Assembly: GCA_015232405.1 (NCBI GenBank)
Contig: JADFZS010000035.1
Coordinates: forward strand, 1-43,379
Direction of reading: 5' to 3'
Length of the DNA: 43,379 nucleotides
Origin: Magnetococcales bacterium
GTDB taxonomy: Bacteria; Pseudomonadota; Magnetococcia; Magnetococcales; JADFYX01
Shown: piece by piece, positions 17,361 to 25,908 of the stretch
Position numbering within the stretch: the first letter of the stretch is position 1
Layout: the number at the start of each line of letters is the position of its first letter
Position numbers and translations under genes: made by a program
Notes under the pieces: model-generated
What the model was told of the DNA's origin: nothing
What the model saw: only the letters and a program-made list of their open reading frames with translations
The model's database searches: none

Positions 17361-18359
17361 ATGAATGAGGGTAAAAATCCCATCTGCTGTTTTATTATAG
17401 TCAGCTATAATAGCGGACATTATCTCTCTTCTTGCCTTAGAAGTATTCAAGAACAAAACGAAACAGATTTTCAGGTTATTGTGGTTGATAATAACTCCAC
17501 TGATAACTCAAAAGATGCTATTCCGTTGGAAGATCCCCGTTTTACCCTTATGGATATGCAAAAAAATTGTGGTTTTGCCCAGGCAAACAATTTGGCAGCC
17601 GCCAAAACCAAAGCTCCATATATTGCAACTATAAATCCCGATACCTACCTTGCCGCCAATTGGTTAACAAACATGCTAGCAGCAGCAAAACCAAACAGTC
17701 AGGTGACAGCTTTGGGTTCGGAATTAATATGTATGGATGATCATAACAGGTGGGATGGAATGGGTGATGCCTATTCCATTGCCGGTTTTGCCTGGCGAGG
17801 GGGCCATAAAAAAAAGCGCGTAACTGTTCCTGCTATCGCAGAGACATTTTCTAGTTGTGCTGCAGCATCGCTGTATAACAGAGCAGTTTTTATGGATCTC
17901 GGCGGTTTTGATGAAGAGTATTTCTGTTATTGTGAAGATGTTGATTTGGGATTTCGTATGCGACTTGCTGGTTATGCAATATTACAGGTGAACACCACAT
18001 TTGCCTATCATGCAGGGTCGGCAATCAGTGGTCCCAAATCCCCTTTTTCTCTATATCACGCTACACGTAACACCATATGGACACTATTTAAAAACATGCC
18101 TCCGGCTCTGCTTATTATATCACTGCTACCCCACATAATTCTCAATATAGCAAAGGTACTTTTTGAACGCTGCCATAAAGCAAGGGCGGCTCGATGGCGT
18201 GGAGTTTGGCATGGTTTTAAGGGAGCACCCCGAATTATACGTAAAAGAGTTATAAATAAATCACAGCGTCGTTGCACTGTTTGGCAGCTGGCTAAACGGT
18301 TTTGCTGGTCCCCTGTAACACCACTTAAACGTGGTATAGTTCTGTTTCCTCCATCATGA
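17361..18359 (+). CDS. family 2 glycosyltransferase
   Basis: This 332-residue protein opens with CCFIIVSYNSGHYLSSCLRS and VVDNNSTDNS. It has a DXD-like NPDTYL, and CYCEDVDLGFRMRLAGY corresponds to the catalytic base region. The C-terminus contains a hydrophobic stretch (LLIISLLPHIILNIAKVLF) and many arginines, compatible with membrane association. It is the first gene of the plus-strand glycosyltransferase operon, divergent from the export operon with 181-229 bases between them. AGGA lies nine bases before the ATG. It resembles, but is not identical to, the GT2 protein on the opposite strand. Confidence 0.88.
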   Translation: MNEGKNPICCFIIVSYNSGHYLSSCLRSIQEQNETDFQVIVVDNNSTDNSKDAIPLEDPRFTLMDMQKNCGFAQANNLAAAKTKAPYIATINPDTYLAANWLTNMLAAAKPNSQVTALGSELICMDDHNRWDGMGDAYSIAGFAWRGGHKKKRVTVPAIAETFSSCAAASLYNRAVFMDLGGFDEEYFCYCEDVDLGFRMRLAGYAILQVNTTFAYHAGSAISGPKSPFSLYHATRNTIWTLFKNMPPALLIISLLPHIILNIAKVLFERCHKARAARWRGVWHGFKGAPRIIRKRVINKSQRRCTVWQLAKRFCWSPVTPLKRGIVLFPPS

Positions 18360-18383
18360 TATCTGTCTACACTACCTTAATTG

Positions 18384-19748
18384 ATGTTACTATTAATGCT
18401 CAAAAACGCCATTTATAGAATAAAAAGGCTATTGATGAGAGAAACATTGATAATTAGCTTTGTTAGAGTTGCAAAAAAAACTCTCAAACTGCTGCTGCCT
18501 AAACCCGTAATCAAGGCACTTGTAGCACTGAAACATTTAATTATCAAAATGCGACTATACAACTTTACCCCTTGTGATAGTCCTGGCAGTGGTATTCCGG
18601 TTATTGTTGGTTTACACCGCTCCCCAATTGGTATTGGTGAGTCAGCGCGCTTGTGCAAGGCTGCATTTGACAAGGCCGGATGGTTGGCACACACATTTGA
18701 TGTAAGCAGTCTATTTCTGCCAGACTCAATAACCGAGACCAAACCGGATGACATTGCCACATTTAAAGATAGTGGCCCATTGGTGATCCATGCCAATCCC
18801 CCGGAGCTTCCCTTTATATTGAATAAACTTGGTAGCGCAAAAACCAAAGGACGATTGATAATCTCATACTGGGCTTGGGAGTTGCCAAAACTACCAAAAT
18901 CGTGGATACCAGCCTTTGATCTGGTCCATGAAGTGTGGACTCCCAGCAATTTTTGCGCTCAGGCTATATCCCAGCACACCAGTAAGAAGGTCCGTGTTGT
19001 ACCCCATCCAGTAGACTGTTTTCAACAGACTGAACTATCCTTCTCATTTGATAACTTGCAAATACCCAACAACGCCTGTCGCATATTGACCATGTACGAC
19101 ATGAACTCCAGCCAGACCAGAAAAAACCCAAAGGCAGCCATAGAGGCTTTCAAAAGTGCCATGGGCAAAGATATGAGGGCGGTGCTTATTTTAAAGGTTG
19201 TCCACAGCCAGACAAACAAAAGTGAATTTGCAAAGCTACTAAAAGATATCAACGGCTATCCCAACATAAAAATATTGACCGCAAACATGACTTCAGAACA
19301 GGTTCGTGCTCTTTTAAAGGGGGTAGATATTGTGATTTCCCTCCACCGTTCAGAAGGTTTTGGCCTGGTTATGGCGGAAGCCATGTATCTGGGTAAAGTG
19401 GTTATAGGAACAGACTGGTCAGCCAACCAAGATTTTATGGATGTAAATTGCTCTATTTTGATACCGTGTAGCCTGATTCCCGTTAAAGATACCCAAGGTA
19501 TCTACCAAGAGCCTGGACAGGTATGGGCCGATCCTGATATTCAAATAGCTGCCAAGCAAATAAAACGTATGGTTGATCAACCAGATCTAAGAAAACAGCT
19601 TGGAAATGCTGCCTATGAAAAAACCCATAACCAGTTTACTTCACAAAATTATTTTGCCACGCTGGGAAAAGCATTCATGAAACACGCCAGTAACAGTCCC
19701 GACTTTATTGATAGGGGTGATAAACAACAATATGATAAAAAGGAATAA
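18384..19748 (+). CDS. family 4 (GT-B) glycosyltransferase
   Basis: The protein has about 454 residues. The N-terminal half has GIGESARLCKAAFDKAG, as in GT-B mannosyl- or glucosyltransferases that act on O-antigens. The C-terminal half has the EX7E-type motif SEGFGLVMAEAM followed by GKVVIGTDWSANQDFM. The start is uncertain: TTG at 18381, ATG at 18384 and ATG at 18396 are in frame and none has a strong ribosome binding site. It follows the GT2 gene after 24 bases and is likely co-transcribed. Donor sugar is unknown. Confidence 0.87.
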   Translation: MLLLMLKNAIYRIKRLLMRETLIISFVRVAKKTLKLLLPKPVIKALVALKHLIIKMRLYNFTPCDSPGSGIPVIVGLHRSPIGIGESARLCKAAFDKAGWLAHTFDVSSLFLPDSITETKPDDIATFKDSGPLVIHANPPELPFILNKLGSAKTKGRLIISYWAWELPKLPKSWIPAFDLVHEVWTPSNFCAQAISQHTSKKVRVVPHPVDCFQQTELSFSFDNLQIPNNACRILTMYDMNSSQTRKNPKAAIEAFKSAMGKDMRAVLILKVVHSQTNKSEFAKLLKDINGYPNIKILTANMTSEQVRALLKGVDIVISLHRSEGFGLVMAEAMYLGKVVIGTDWSANQDFMDVNCSILIPCSLIPVKDTQGIYQEPGQVWADPDIQIAAKQIKRMVDQPDLRKQLGNAAYEKTHNQFTSQNYFATLGKAFMKHASNSPDFIDRGDKQQYDKKE

Positions 19749-19818
19749 GCTACTCTTGTTACTTAAAAAGCAACTTTCTTGATTTCAACCAACAGACGGT
19801 AAATATCGGTTTTAGATT

Positions 19819-21072
19819 GTGAAAATATTAATAAATGGTGCATGTCTGGCTCCACCACTTACCGGCATCGGTCACTATACCAATCACCTTATAAAAGGTC
19901 TTGAAAAACATTCAGCAATAACGGGTATTGACTATTTTGGACTTCCTGTTGTTAGTGAAAACAGGCCGGATGAGCCGAAACAAGAGCGACAAACAACTAA
20001 ACAGGCTCTGCTTTCACGTTTGGGACAGATCTATCGAATTGTGCGTACAATTCCTGGGGCAAAACCGGGGGCAGATTGGCTTTATAATAAGGCTAAGAGT
20101 TATAGACTAAAGCCCACAGTTCAACAAAAAAAGCCCCAAGAACCAGAAAAAACAAATTATGATAACCATCTCTACCATGAGACCAATAACGTTTTAACAG
20201 ATTTTCATACCATAGTAGTAGATGGTAACCAGACTCAACTACCAAAGCTCTGCATTACCACTATTCATGACCTATCATGGGTGCATTATCCACAATTTCA
20301 CCCCGAGGCCAGGGTTAAATATATGAATGAAGGTCTGCAACGAACCATTGAGGGATCAAAGCATATTATAACTGTCTCCCAGTTTGTTAAAAATGAGATA
20401 GTTGAAATGTTAGGAGTTCCAGCAGAAAAAATCACAACTGTCTACAACGGTGTTGATGGGCTATTTCATCCAAGGGATACTGAAACGTTGCTGCCAGTGT
20501 TGCAACAATATGGGGTTACTCCCCACGGTTATCTGCTGATAGTCGGTAGTTTTGAGCCGAGGAAAAACTTGCTAAACCTGATTACGGCATACAGTAAGCT
20601 GCCCCAACAAGTACAGCTTCGTTATCCACTTGTTCATGTTGGTCCTCCTGGTTGGTGCAATGATGCTATAGAAAAGGCCATCACCCCTCTTTTAGATCAA
20701 GGAAAAGCAAAACAGCTGGGATATGTTTCAGCAGAGCATCTACCATTTATTCAGGCTGGGGCCAGAGGGTTGGCCTTCCCCTCCTGGTATGAGGGTTTTG
20801 GTCTACCTATTGTTGAGGCCATGGCTTGCGGTGTTCCTGTGTTGACATCAAACCGTTCTTCAATGGCGGAAGTTGCAGGAGAGGCTGCAATATTGATAGA
20901 ACCAGACGATGTGGAGGCTATGACAGCCGGATTGAAGGATCTTTTGACAAATGACCATCTACACCAAAAATTAAGTAAGGCAGGTCTCAAACGTGCGTCT
21001 AACTTTAACTGGGATCGCTGTGTTAATGAGACGGCTGCGGTTTACTCCAAAGTATTGAGAGATCATGAGTGA
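19819..21072 (+). CDS. family 4 (GT-B) glycosyltransferase
   Basis: The 417-residue protein starts at a GTG with MKILINGACLAPPLTGIGHYT, which is the normal N-terminus of GT4 mannosyltransferase-like enzymes. It carries TTVYNGVD, LLIVGSFEPRKNLLNLI, the EX7E motif WYEGFGLPIVEAMACG, and ILIEPDDVEAMTAGL. These identify a retaining GT-B enzyme using a nucleotide-sugar donor at the cytoplasmic face. An insertion of about 75 residues (positions about 45-120), rich in Lys, Gln and Pro, separates the first Rossmann strands and is longer than usual. It overlaps the next gene by eight bases. Confidence 0.9.
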   Translation: MKILINGACLAPPLTGIGHYTNHLIKGLEKHSAITGIDYFGLPVVSENRPDEPKQERQTTKQALLSRLGQIYRIVRTIPGAKPGADWLYNKAKSYRLKPTVQQKKPQEPEKTNYDNHLYHETNNVLTDFHTIVVDGNQTQLPKLCITTIHDLSWVHYPQFHPEARVKYMNEGLQRTIEGSKHIITVSQFVKNEIVEMLGVPAEKITTVYNGVDGLFHPRDTETLLPVLQQYGVTPHGYLLIVGSFEPRKNLLNLITAYSKLPQQVQLRYPLVHVGPPGWCNDAIEKAITPLLDQGKAKQLGYVSAEHLPFIQAGARGLAFPSWYEGFGLPIVEAMACGVPVLTSNRSSMAEVAGEAAILIEPDDVEAMTAGLKDLLTNDHLHQKLSKAGLKRASNFNWDRCVNETAAVYSKVLRDHE

Positions 21073-22066
21073 TAATTCACATAATAATATTGATTTGGCA
21101 AAAAATACAAACCACATCTTTAACAAACCCTTGCTCTCAGTTATAAAAATATTGGTAAAAAATATATTAATTCAACTTAATGTATTTATTAGAAGGCTAC
21201 TAGGCAGGTATAGAGTACTCCTCGTCCACACCAAACCCCTATCTGCGGTGGGAGGGGCAGAAATCAGTTTAGCCTATCATGTTGCCAATCTACCTTATGG
21301 GGTTAAGGTAGATGTAATTCAACCCCAACAAGAGGTTGATCTTTCACAATATCAAGTGGTGATCATCGCCAATATTCGCCCAGATGGTGGCGTTGGTGAA
21401 GAGGGAGAGTATGCCAACGCCAATCTTTGGAGCCAACGATTAGAGGATTACCAAGGGTGGAGCATCAAATCAGAGCATGATCTCCACCCTTGTGGTCATA
21501 GGAATGCAAGCTGTATTGAGGTTGACCCTTTGCGACGTATACCATGTGGCTGTTCTCACATGATTCCCAATGCTTTTGAAAAACTTTACAACAGCTGTAC
21601 CTCAGTGCGTTTTTTATCTCCTGGTCATCAACAGGTAGTAAACAAACTTATCAACATAACATCAAAACAGTTTGTCGTGGGTTCACCAATCGATTTTACC
21701 AAATATCGCAGCTGGACTCCTTACAAGGAGAGAAAAGCAGAGGCTTTGATAATTGGGGATGCCCTGCGAGTTGATCATACAGTTGAACAAAGAGCTATAG
21801 AACAGGGCTTTAAACCGGTTAAAGTTCCTCACCTATCAATACAACCCGAAGATATGCCAGCAATATACAACCAATATCAGGCAGTTGTTATTTCGCCAGT
21901 TACCTATCATCCATTTTGTCGTATGGCAGTGGAGGCCATAGCTTGTGGCTGCAAAGTAATACATAGCAACCGTGTGGGTGCTTTTACCTTTGGTGATCCG
22001 GTTCAAGCCAGTCGCAAATCCAACACTCTCTTTTGGAAAATGGTCTTACGCCAAGGGTTAAGATAA
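21065..22066 (+). CDS. glycosyltransferase-like protein (degenerate GT-B)
   Basis: This 333-residue protein has LLVHTKPLSAVGGAEISLAYHV near residue 55 and a late HPFCRMAVEAIACGCKVIHSN, which corresponds to the EX7E region of GT4 enzymes. The first glutamate of that motif is replaced, so activity is uncertain. A cysteine-containing central segment (CGHRNASC...CGCSHM) may bind a metal, though this is inference. It overlaps the preceding glycosyltransferase by eight bases and ends the operon before a strong terminator. It could be a catalytically active variant or a non-catalytic partner. Confidence 0.72.
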   Translation: MSDNSHNNIDLAKNTNHIFNKPLLSVIKILVKNILIQLNVFIRRLLGRYRVLLVHTKPLSAVGGAEISLAYHVANLPYGVKVDVIQPQQEVDLSQYQVVIIANIRPDGGVGEEGEYANANLWSQRLEDYQGWSIKSEHDLHPCGHRNASCIEVDPLRRIPCGCSHMIPNAFEKLYNSCTSVRFLSPGHQQVVNKLINITSKQFVVGSPIDFTKYRSWTPYKERKAEALIIGDALRVDHTVEQRAIEQGFKPVKVPHLSIQPEDMPAIYNQYQAVVISPVTYHPFCRMAVEAIACGCKVIHSNRVGAFTFGDPVQASRKSNTLFWKMVLRQGLR

Positions 22067-22122
22067 CCAAAAAAACAAGACTAACAATGATATAAACAAA
22101 CTCCCCTACCACCAACAAAAAA

Positions 22123-22145
22123 ACCCGGCTTGCGCCGGGTTTTTG
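22123..22145. terminator. bidirectional intrinsic terminator
   Basis: ACCCGGC (22123-22129) and GCCGGGT (22134-22140) form a perfect G+C-rich stem with a TTGC loop. It is followed by a T run on the plus strand and preceded by an A run that gives a U tract on the minus strand. It sits between the converging glycosyltransferase operon and the pilin gene and can serve both. Confidence 0.92.
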
Positions 22146-22183
22146 TTTTCTTAAGTATTGAGCTTAAGAGTGTATTCTAAGCA

Positions 22184-22645
22184 TTAGGTAGCAGTACATG
22201 AACTTGGTAGGTAGTTCTGTGCAGCACTTGATGTACATGCCCAGGTGACACCACCATCATCAGATCTCAATTCCACCGCTGCACTTGTGATGTTGGAGTT
22301 AACACCTGTGGCTTTCATTGTAGCTGTAATAACAACTGAATCCAGGTCACTTGCAGTTCCAGTAACCGAAGCTACATATTTACCTGTAGTTGTACCAGTT
22401 GCAACCCACGCAGGACTTAGCAAAGTACCGTTGGTTTGAAAATGTTCAGCCACACCAACTTTTTGAGCTGATGCCAGACTGATAGCTTCCGACATTTGCG
22501 CTCTGGCGATGTAGTCTTGATATGCTGGGATAGCAACCGCAGCCAAGATGCCGATGATAGCGATAACGATCATCAACTCGATCAATGTGAAACCTTCCTG
22601 TTTTTCAAATTTATCTATTTGGTTTGCGCTTTTTTTTGTGTTCAT
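22184..22645 (-). CDS. pilA: major type IV pilin (PilA)
   Basis: The 153-residue prepilin has a 17-residue leader ending in glycine, then the class IVa processing site and N-terminal helix [20 protein letters not shown], with glutamate at mature position 5. PilD-type peptidase would cut after the glycine and methylate the new phenylalanine. Near the end are two cysteines ([14 protein letters not shown]), which form the small D-loop typical of gammaproteobacterial pilins. The start has TAGGAG seven bases upstream. It is monocistronic, with a sigma-54 promoter and upstream palindrome (listed separately) and a terminator. No other pilus genes are nearby. Confidence 0.95.
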   Translation of the reverse strand: MNTKKSANQIDKFEKQEGFTLIELMIVIAIIGILAAVAIPAYQDYIARAQMSEAISLASAQKVGVAEHFQTNGTLLSPAWVATGTTTGKYVASVTGTASDLDSVVITATMKATGVNSNITSAAVELRSDDGGVTWACTSSAAQNYLPSSCTAT

Positions 22646-22745
22646 GGTAATTCTCCTAATAAGTGTATTATCAAATTTTTAATAATTATAACGTTGCTGT
22701 CCTGTTATAAAATTTTGTTACGCATATTCGCTTGCAAATCATGTT

Positions 22746-22762
22746 TGCTTTAATCGTGCCAA
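22746..22762 (-). promoter_or_regulatory. sigma-54 (RpoN) promoter of pilA
   Basis: On the minus strand the sequence reads TTGGCACGATTAAAGCA. It matches the -24 element (TTGGCACG) exactly and keeps the invariant GC of the -12 element at the required spacing, although the -12 reads AAGCA rather than TTGCA. It lies about 100 bases before the pilA start codon, as in Pseudomonas pilA. Confidence 0.8.
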
Positions 22763-22827
22763 CCTAAAATAATTTTGATTATCAACTACTTAAAGAACCT
22801 TCCATAAAAAACCAATTAAGACAAAAC

Positions 22828-22860
22828 GACAATCTTTGTCAGGGGCTGACAAAAATTGTC
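22828..22860. promoter_or_regulatory. 33-bp palindrome upstream of pilA, candidate PilR enhancer site
   Basis: Two 15-base arms, GACAATCTTTGTCAG and CTGACAAAAATTGTC, are reverse complements with one mismatch around a GGG centre. It contains four TGTC/GACA cores, the type of motif bound by PilR in Pseudomonas. Its centre lies about 110 bases upstream of the transcription start predicted from the sigma-54 promoter, the normal distance for an enhancer-binding protein. Confidence 0.65.
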
Positions 22861-23048
22861 ACTATAAGGAAATATTATTTATAAACTTGAACCACCCCAC
22901 CACAAAACAGTTATGTTTTATGACTAATTATGATATTGCAGTGGAATTTGTGAAAATTTATTAAGCCTCGCCCCGGTCAAGAATCTAATAAAAGTAAACT
23001 CAAAAGTCAAACTTAATAGAAAAAAATAAATAAAAAAAACTGCTTATA

Positions 23049-25040
23049 CTATTTTTTGCCATGGCCCCAATGATCACCCATTTTTATATGTGATAGATCT
23101 GGCAGATCAAGTAGATCGGTAAAATCCATTACAACTGGACCTATGTGGTTTAGAAGTAGATCTTGGATATGACTAAGCTTGCCATTGGCGGCATTGATGG
23201 CATCCAACTCTTGGGGATCATCCCCCTCCAATATAATTCTGAAAACTGCTTTTGAGGTGCTGATCTCCTCAACCACTTGCAGGTCGTAGAATATCTTTCT
23301 TACCGGGTCAACACCAATTTTGGTTAGCATCTCTTTGGTAATTGTGATCCCCTGTTTATTTAACCATTCAAGAGGCACACCGTTGCGAGAGTTTTTAACA
23401 CGGTCTAAACATTTATATTTTTTTAGCTGTTGTTCTGTAATACCCAGTTTTTTTATCTCATTGGCGTTGATACGCTCCTCAGTACCAGGAAGTTGGATGG
23501 GCAGTTTTTTCAATACTTTAATACCCAAACTTTCAAGCTTTTTTTGGTTTACCGGAACACCACGTCTCTCAAGCCGTTCTGGAGTTATACCCCCGGCTTT
23601 TTTTATCTGATTGATATCAAAATATTTACCCTTTGCCCGCCCCATAAGGCCGGATTTTTCCAACTCTTTAATGGTTAGCCATTTGCGCCATGTATCAAGC
23701 TCTATAACCTGTTGTTCCCTAATCCACTGTGTTTTTACCGGGTTTACACCATGGGCTTCAAAGTTGGCTTGGGAGAAATCTAAATTTAGCTTTTTATCTC
23801 TGCTTATTTTCTTTAAAACATCTACCTTCAACCCACCACGTCTATGTATACGCTCTATATCGTTGCCGACATTTTTAAAAATTGAGATATAGCCCATTTT
23901 TTCCAGCTCATAGAAGGTAAGCAGCATAGTAGGCTTGATTTTGATGGCTGTAAGAGGTGTGAATATACGTTTCTCTTTCTCTCGCGGTAGTGCCATCCGC
24001 AGATCTTTGGGGAGTAACAGTGGGTTTTGTATATTATAAATTTGATGCCATGCAGCGTACTGTTTTGGGTGAAAGTGACCCATACTGGCATCTGAGTTCA
24101 TGATGATCAGAACTTTAAAAGAGTCCAACCCACGTTTATATGCCCTACTCTCTTCTAGGGCTGAGACCATATCTGAAAGGCAGGTAATTTGGATGATCTC
24201 ACGATCATCAATGGACATATTGTTTACAAACTGCCGGACATCTATATCTAGCCCCTCTTGGACCGCTTCATAATGTAGGGTCAAGCCGCCATAGCCCTTA
24301 CCTGCAACCTCTGCAAACCACTCATGGTGTAACAGTGCTGAAAGCATGACCAAATCCGGCTCCTCCCCTTTATGGCAGAGCATCCGCCCACCATATAGAG
24401 GATGAAGTTGAATTTCGTGCCACTGTTCACTGTTTAAACGTCCAGGCCAGTTAAGGGTTTCAAGGTTAACTTTGGCTTTGCCAATATCATGGTTGATCAG
24501 AGCTAGAGCTGCTTTAACAATTTTGGAATTGCTCCACCTCATATGTCTACCGATTGCCATCACCTGAAAAGCAGCAATAAGACTGTGACGAGCGGTACTA
24601 TTGTGGTGTTTGGTCAACGCAACCAGCTTTTCGGTGGCGTTTTCACTAAACAGACCATCAACTTCATCTAGATTATCCAGAATCAGCTTCTCCATTGTGC
24701 GGAGATTCTCTCTGTTTTTCAGGGTTTCTGAGATTTGGTCAATATGTCCATCTTCACTTTTAAATACATTATCAATGACAGCAAATGTGTTATGGACATG
24801 CTCAATGGTGGCGGTGACTGTTTTTTCTTCTATTGGCTCGGCAAAAATTGTTTTAATATCTCGACGTTCGAGCTTTTGCAGTAGCTTCCCATCGATTGTG
24901 GTATATTTTGCAACAAGGATAACACTTTCCCCTGGTACTTGTATGTCACGGGAAAGTCGCATGTTCTCTAGTATCACGGGGTCAGAAATAAGATACTCCC
25001 CATCTTCTAGGTTTTCAGTTGCCTCTTGATCATTCGCCAT
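23049..25040 (-). CDS. HD-GYP-like signalling protein with C-terminal helical repeat region
   Basis: The 663-residue protein has an N-terminal module (about 1-130) and an HD domain (about 140-300) with the order of HD-GYP phosphodiesterases: RHS at 151-153, HDIGK at 184-188, H213-P, HHE at 238-240 and GKGYGG around 247-252 where canonical enzymes have GxGYP. Metal ligands appear retained, so c-di-GMP hydrolysis is possible, but the altered GYP loop makes this uncertain. Residues about 380-580 contain at least seven short units ending in a Gly-hydrophobic step (LEKSGL, IKKAGGI, LERRGV, LESLGI, IKKLGI, LNKQGI, LTKIGV), a repeat that I do not recognise. The end is rich in Asp, Leu and His. The start has AAGGGGG upstream. 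Confidence 0.8.
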   Translation of the reverse strand: MANDQEATENLEDGEYLISDPVILENMRLSRDIQVPGESVILVAKYTTIDGKLLQKLERRDIKTIFAEPIEEKTVTATIEHVHNTFAVIDNVFKSEDGHIDQISETLKNRENLRTMEKLILDNLDEVDGLFSENATEKLVALTKHHNSTARHSLIAAFQVMAIGRHMRWSNSKIVKAALALINHDIGKAKVNLETLNWPGRLNSEQWHEIQLHPLYGGRMLCHKGEEPDLVMLSALLHHEWFAEVAGKGYGGLTLHYEAVQEGLDIDVRQFVNNMSIDDREIIQITCLSDMVSALEESRAYKRGLDSFKVLIIMNSDASMGHFHPKQYAAWHQIYNIQNPLLLPKDLRMALPREKEKRIFTPLTAIKIKPTMLLTFYELEKMGYISIFKNVGNDIERIHRRGGLKVDVLKKISRDKKLNLDFSQANFEAHGVNPVKTQWIREQQVIELDTWRKWLTIKELEKSGLMGRAKGKYFDINQIKKAGGITPERLERRGVPVNQKKLESLGIKVLKKLPIQLPGTEERINANEIKKLGITEQQLKKYKCLDRVKNSRNGVPLEWLNKQGITITKEMLTKIGVDPVRKIFYDLQVVEEISTSKAVFRIILEGDDPQELDAINAANGKLSHIQDLLLNHIGPVVMDFTDLLDLPDLSHIKMGDHWGHGKK

Positions 25041-25355
25041 TAACTAAAAGCCCCCTTAAAAGAGCAGACCTATATCACTAGAGATAAAAAAAAAGACCCA
25101 AATTCCAATTTGACTGTTGATTAATACACTTTTCACCAATTTTTCTCAAGTTTTACGGCTTTTCTCCACCATCATACAAAAGTATATCAACCAATATTGC
25201 TCCATTACAGGCTAGAAATTAACCGGAATATTTGCTAGCTTTGGGTTTTGTTAATAAAACTATAACAAAGTTAGATAGTTTTATAGGACTCCTATGTTGA
25301 TCCCATTTTGTTAAACTTAAATGGGTGATCCTTTTGAAATTATAAAGGTTTAATT
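25041..25355. other. divergent intergenic region, about 315 bp
   Basis: This stretch separates the divergent HD-GYP-like and CNB genes and must carry promoters for both. It is AT-rich. No standard promoter with good spacing, operator palindrome or small reading frame was recognised. Confidence 0.5.
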
Positions 25356-25889
25356 ATGTATGAATTATCAGAAGAGCCTGAAATATCAGACGAAGTCAAA
25401 ATAAATCTGTTTGCTGATAATTTACCGGGAATCTCCCCCGAAGATTCTATAAGTGTGCTGCCTTTTTTAACCTCGGCAAGTTTCAATAAGGATACTGTTA
25501 TTTTTACAGAGGGAGATGTTAGTGATTTTATATGCTTTATTGTCTCAGGAGAGGTAATTGTTGTTAAGGAGGACTCCCAACATCTGCGGTTTGACTCCAA
25601 CTATGAACACCAAATAATGTCAAGGCTCCATAAAGATCAACTGTTTGGTGAGCTTGCCTTCCTTGACGAACTACCACGTTCGGCATCAGCTGTTGCTGTC
25701 TCTGATACAGTGATCATAAAATTGGACCGGGATCATTTTGACAAAATGAGAGAAGAAAACCCTCGCCTTTGGGGTAATATCATATTGAGTATCAGCAAAC
25801 TGGTTTGTGCCAGATTGCGCAGATCAGGTGGAGCTTTGGTGGATCTACGTCTGAGTATTGATTCTGCCCTTAGCGCCTTGGCAAATTAA
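25356..25889 (+). CDS. stand-alone cyclic nucleotide-binding domain protein (third of three)
   Basis: This 177-residue protein has an acidic N-terminal extension (about 45 residues), one CNB domain with the cassette FGELAFLDELPRSASAVAV (conserved glutamate and arginine present), and a C-terminal helical tail of about 40 residues. No helix-turn-helix is visible. It is less similar to the other two CNB proteins than they are to each other. AAAGG lies about eight bases before the ATG. The divergent HD-GYP-like gene is its neighbour, which is suggestive of a shared signalling role but does not prove one. Confidence 0.86.
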   Translation: MYELSEEPEISDEVKINLFADNLPGISPEDSISVLPFLTSASFNKDTVIFTEGDVSDFICFIVSGEVIVVKEDSQHLRFDSNYEHQIMSRLHKDQLFGELAFLDELPRSASAVAVSDTVIIKLDRDHFDKMREENPRLWGNIILSISKLVCARLRRSGGALVDLRLSIDSALSALAN

Positions 25890-25908
25890 TATAAAAATAT
25901 TTTTACAA

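Larger units (their letters stand above)
22646..23048. other. pilA regulatory region, about 400 bp
   Basis: The gene-free stretch between pilA and the end of the HD-GYP-like gene holds the pilA leader, the sigma-54 promoter and the palindrome. The right-hand 180 bases are AT-rich and no clear terminator for the HD-GYP-like gene, which would read leftward into this region, was found. Read-through into pilA is therefore possible. Confidence 0.6.

Noticed and set aside
23049..25040. assignment of the HD protein as a c-di-AMP phosphodiesterase partnering the diadenylate cyclase
   Set aside because: Its motif order is that of HD-GYP (c-di-GMP-type) enzymes, not of PgpH or GdpP, and it is 14 kb from the cyclase gene.
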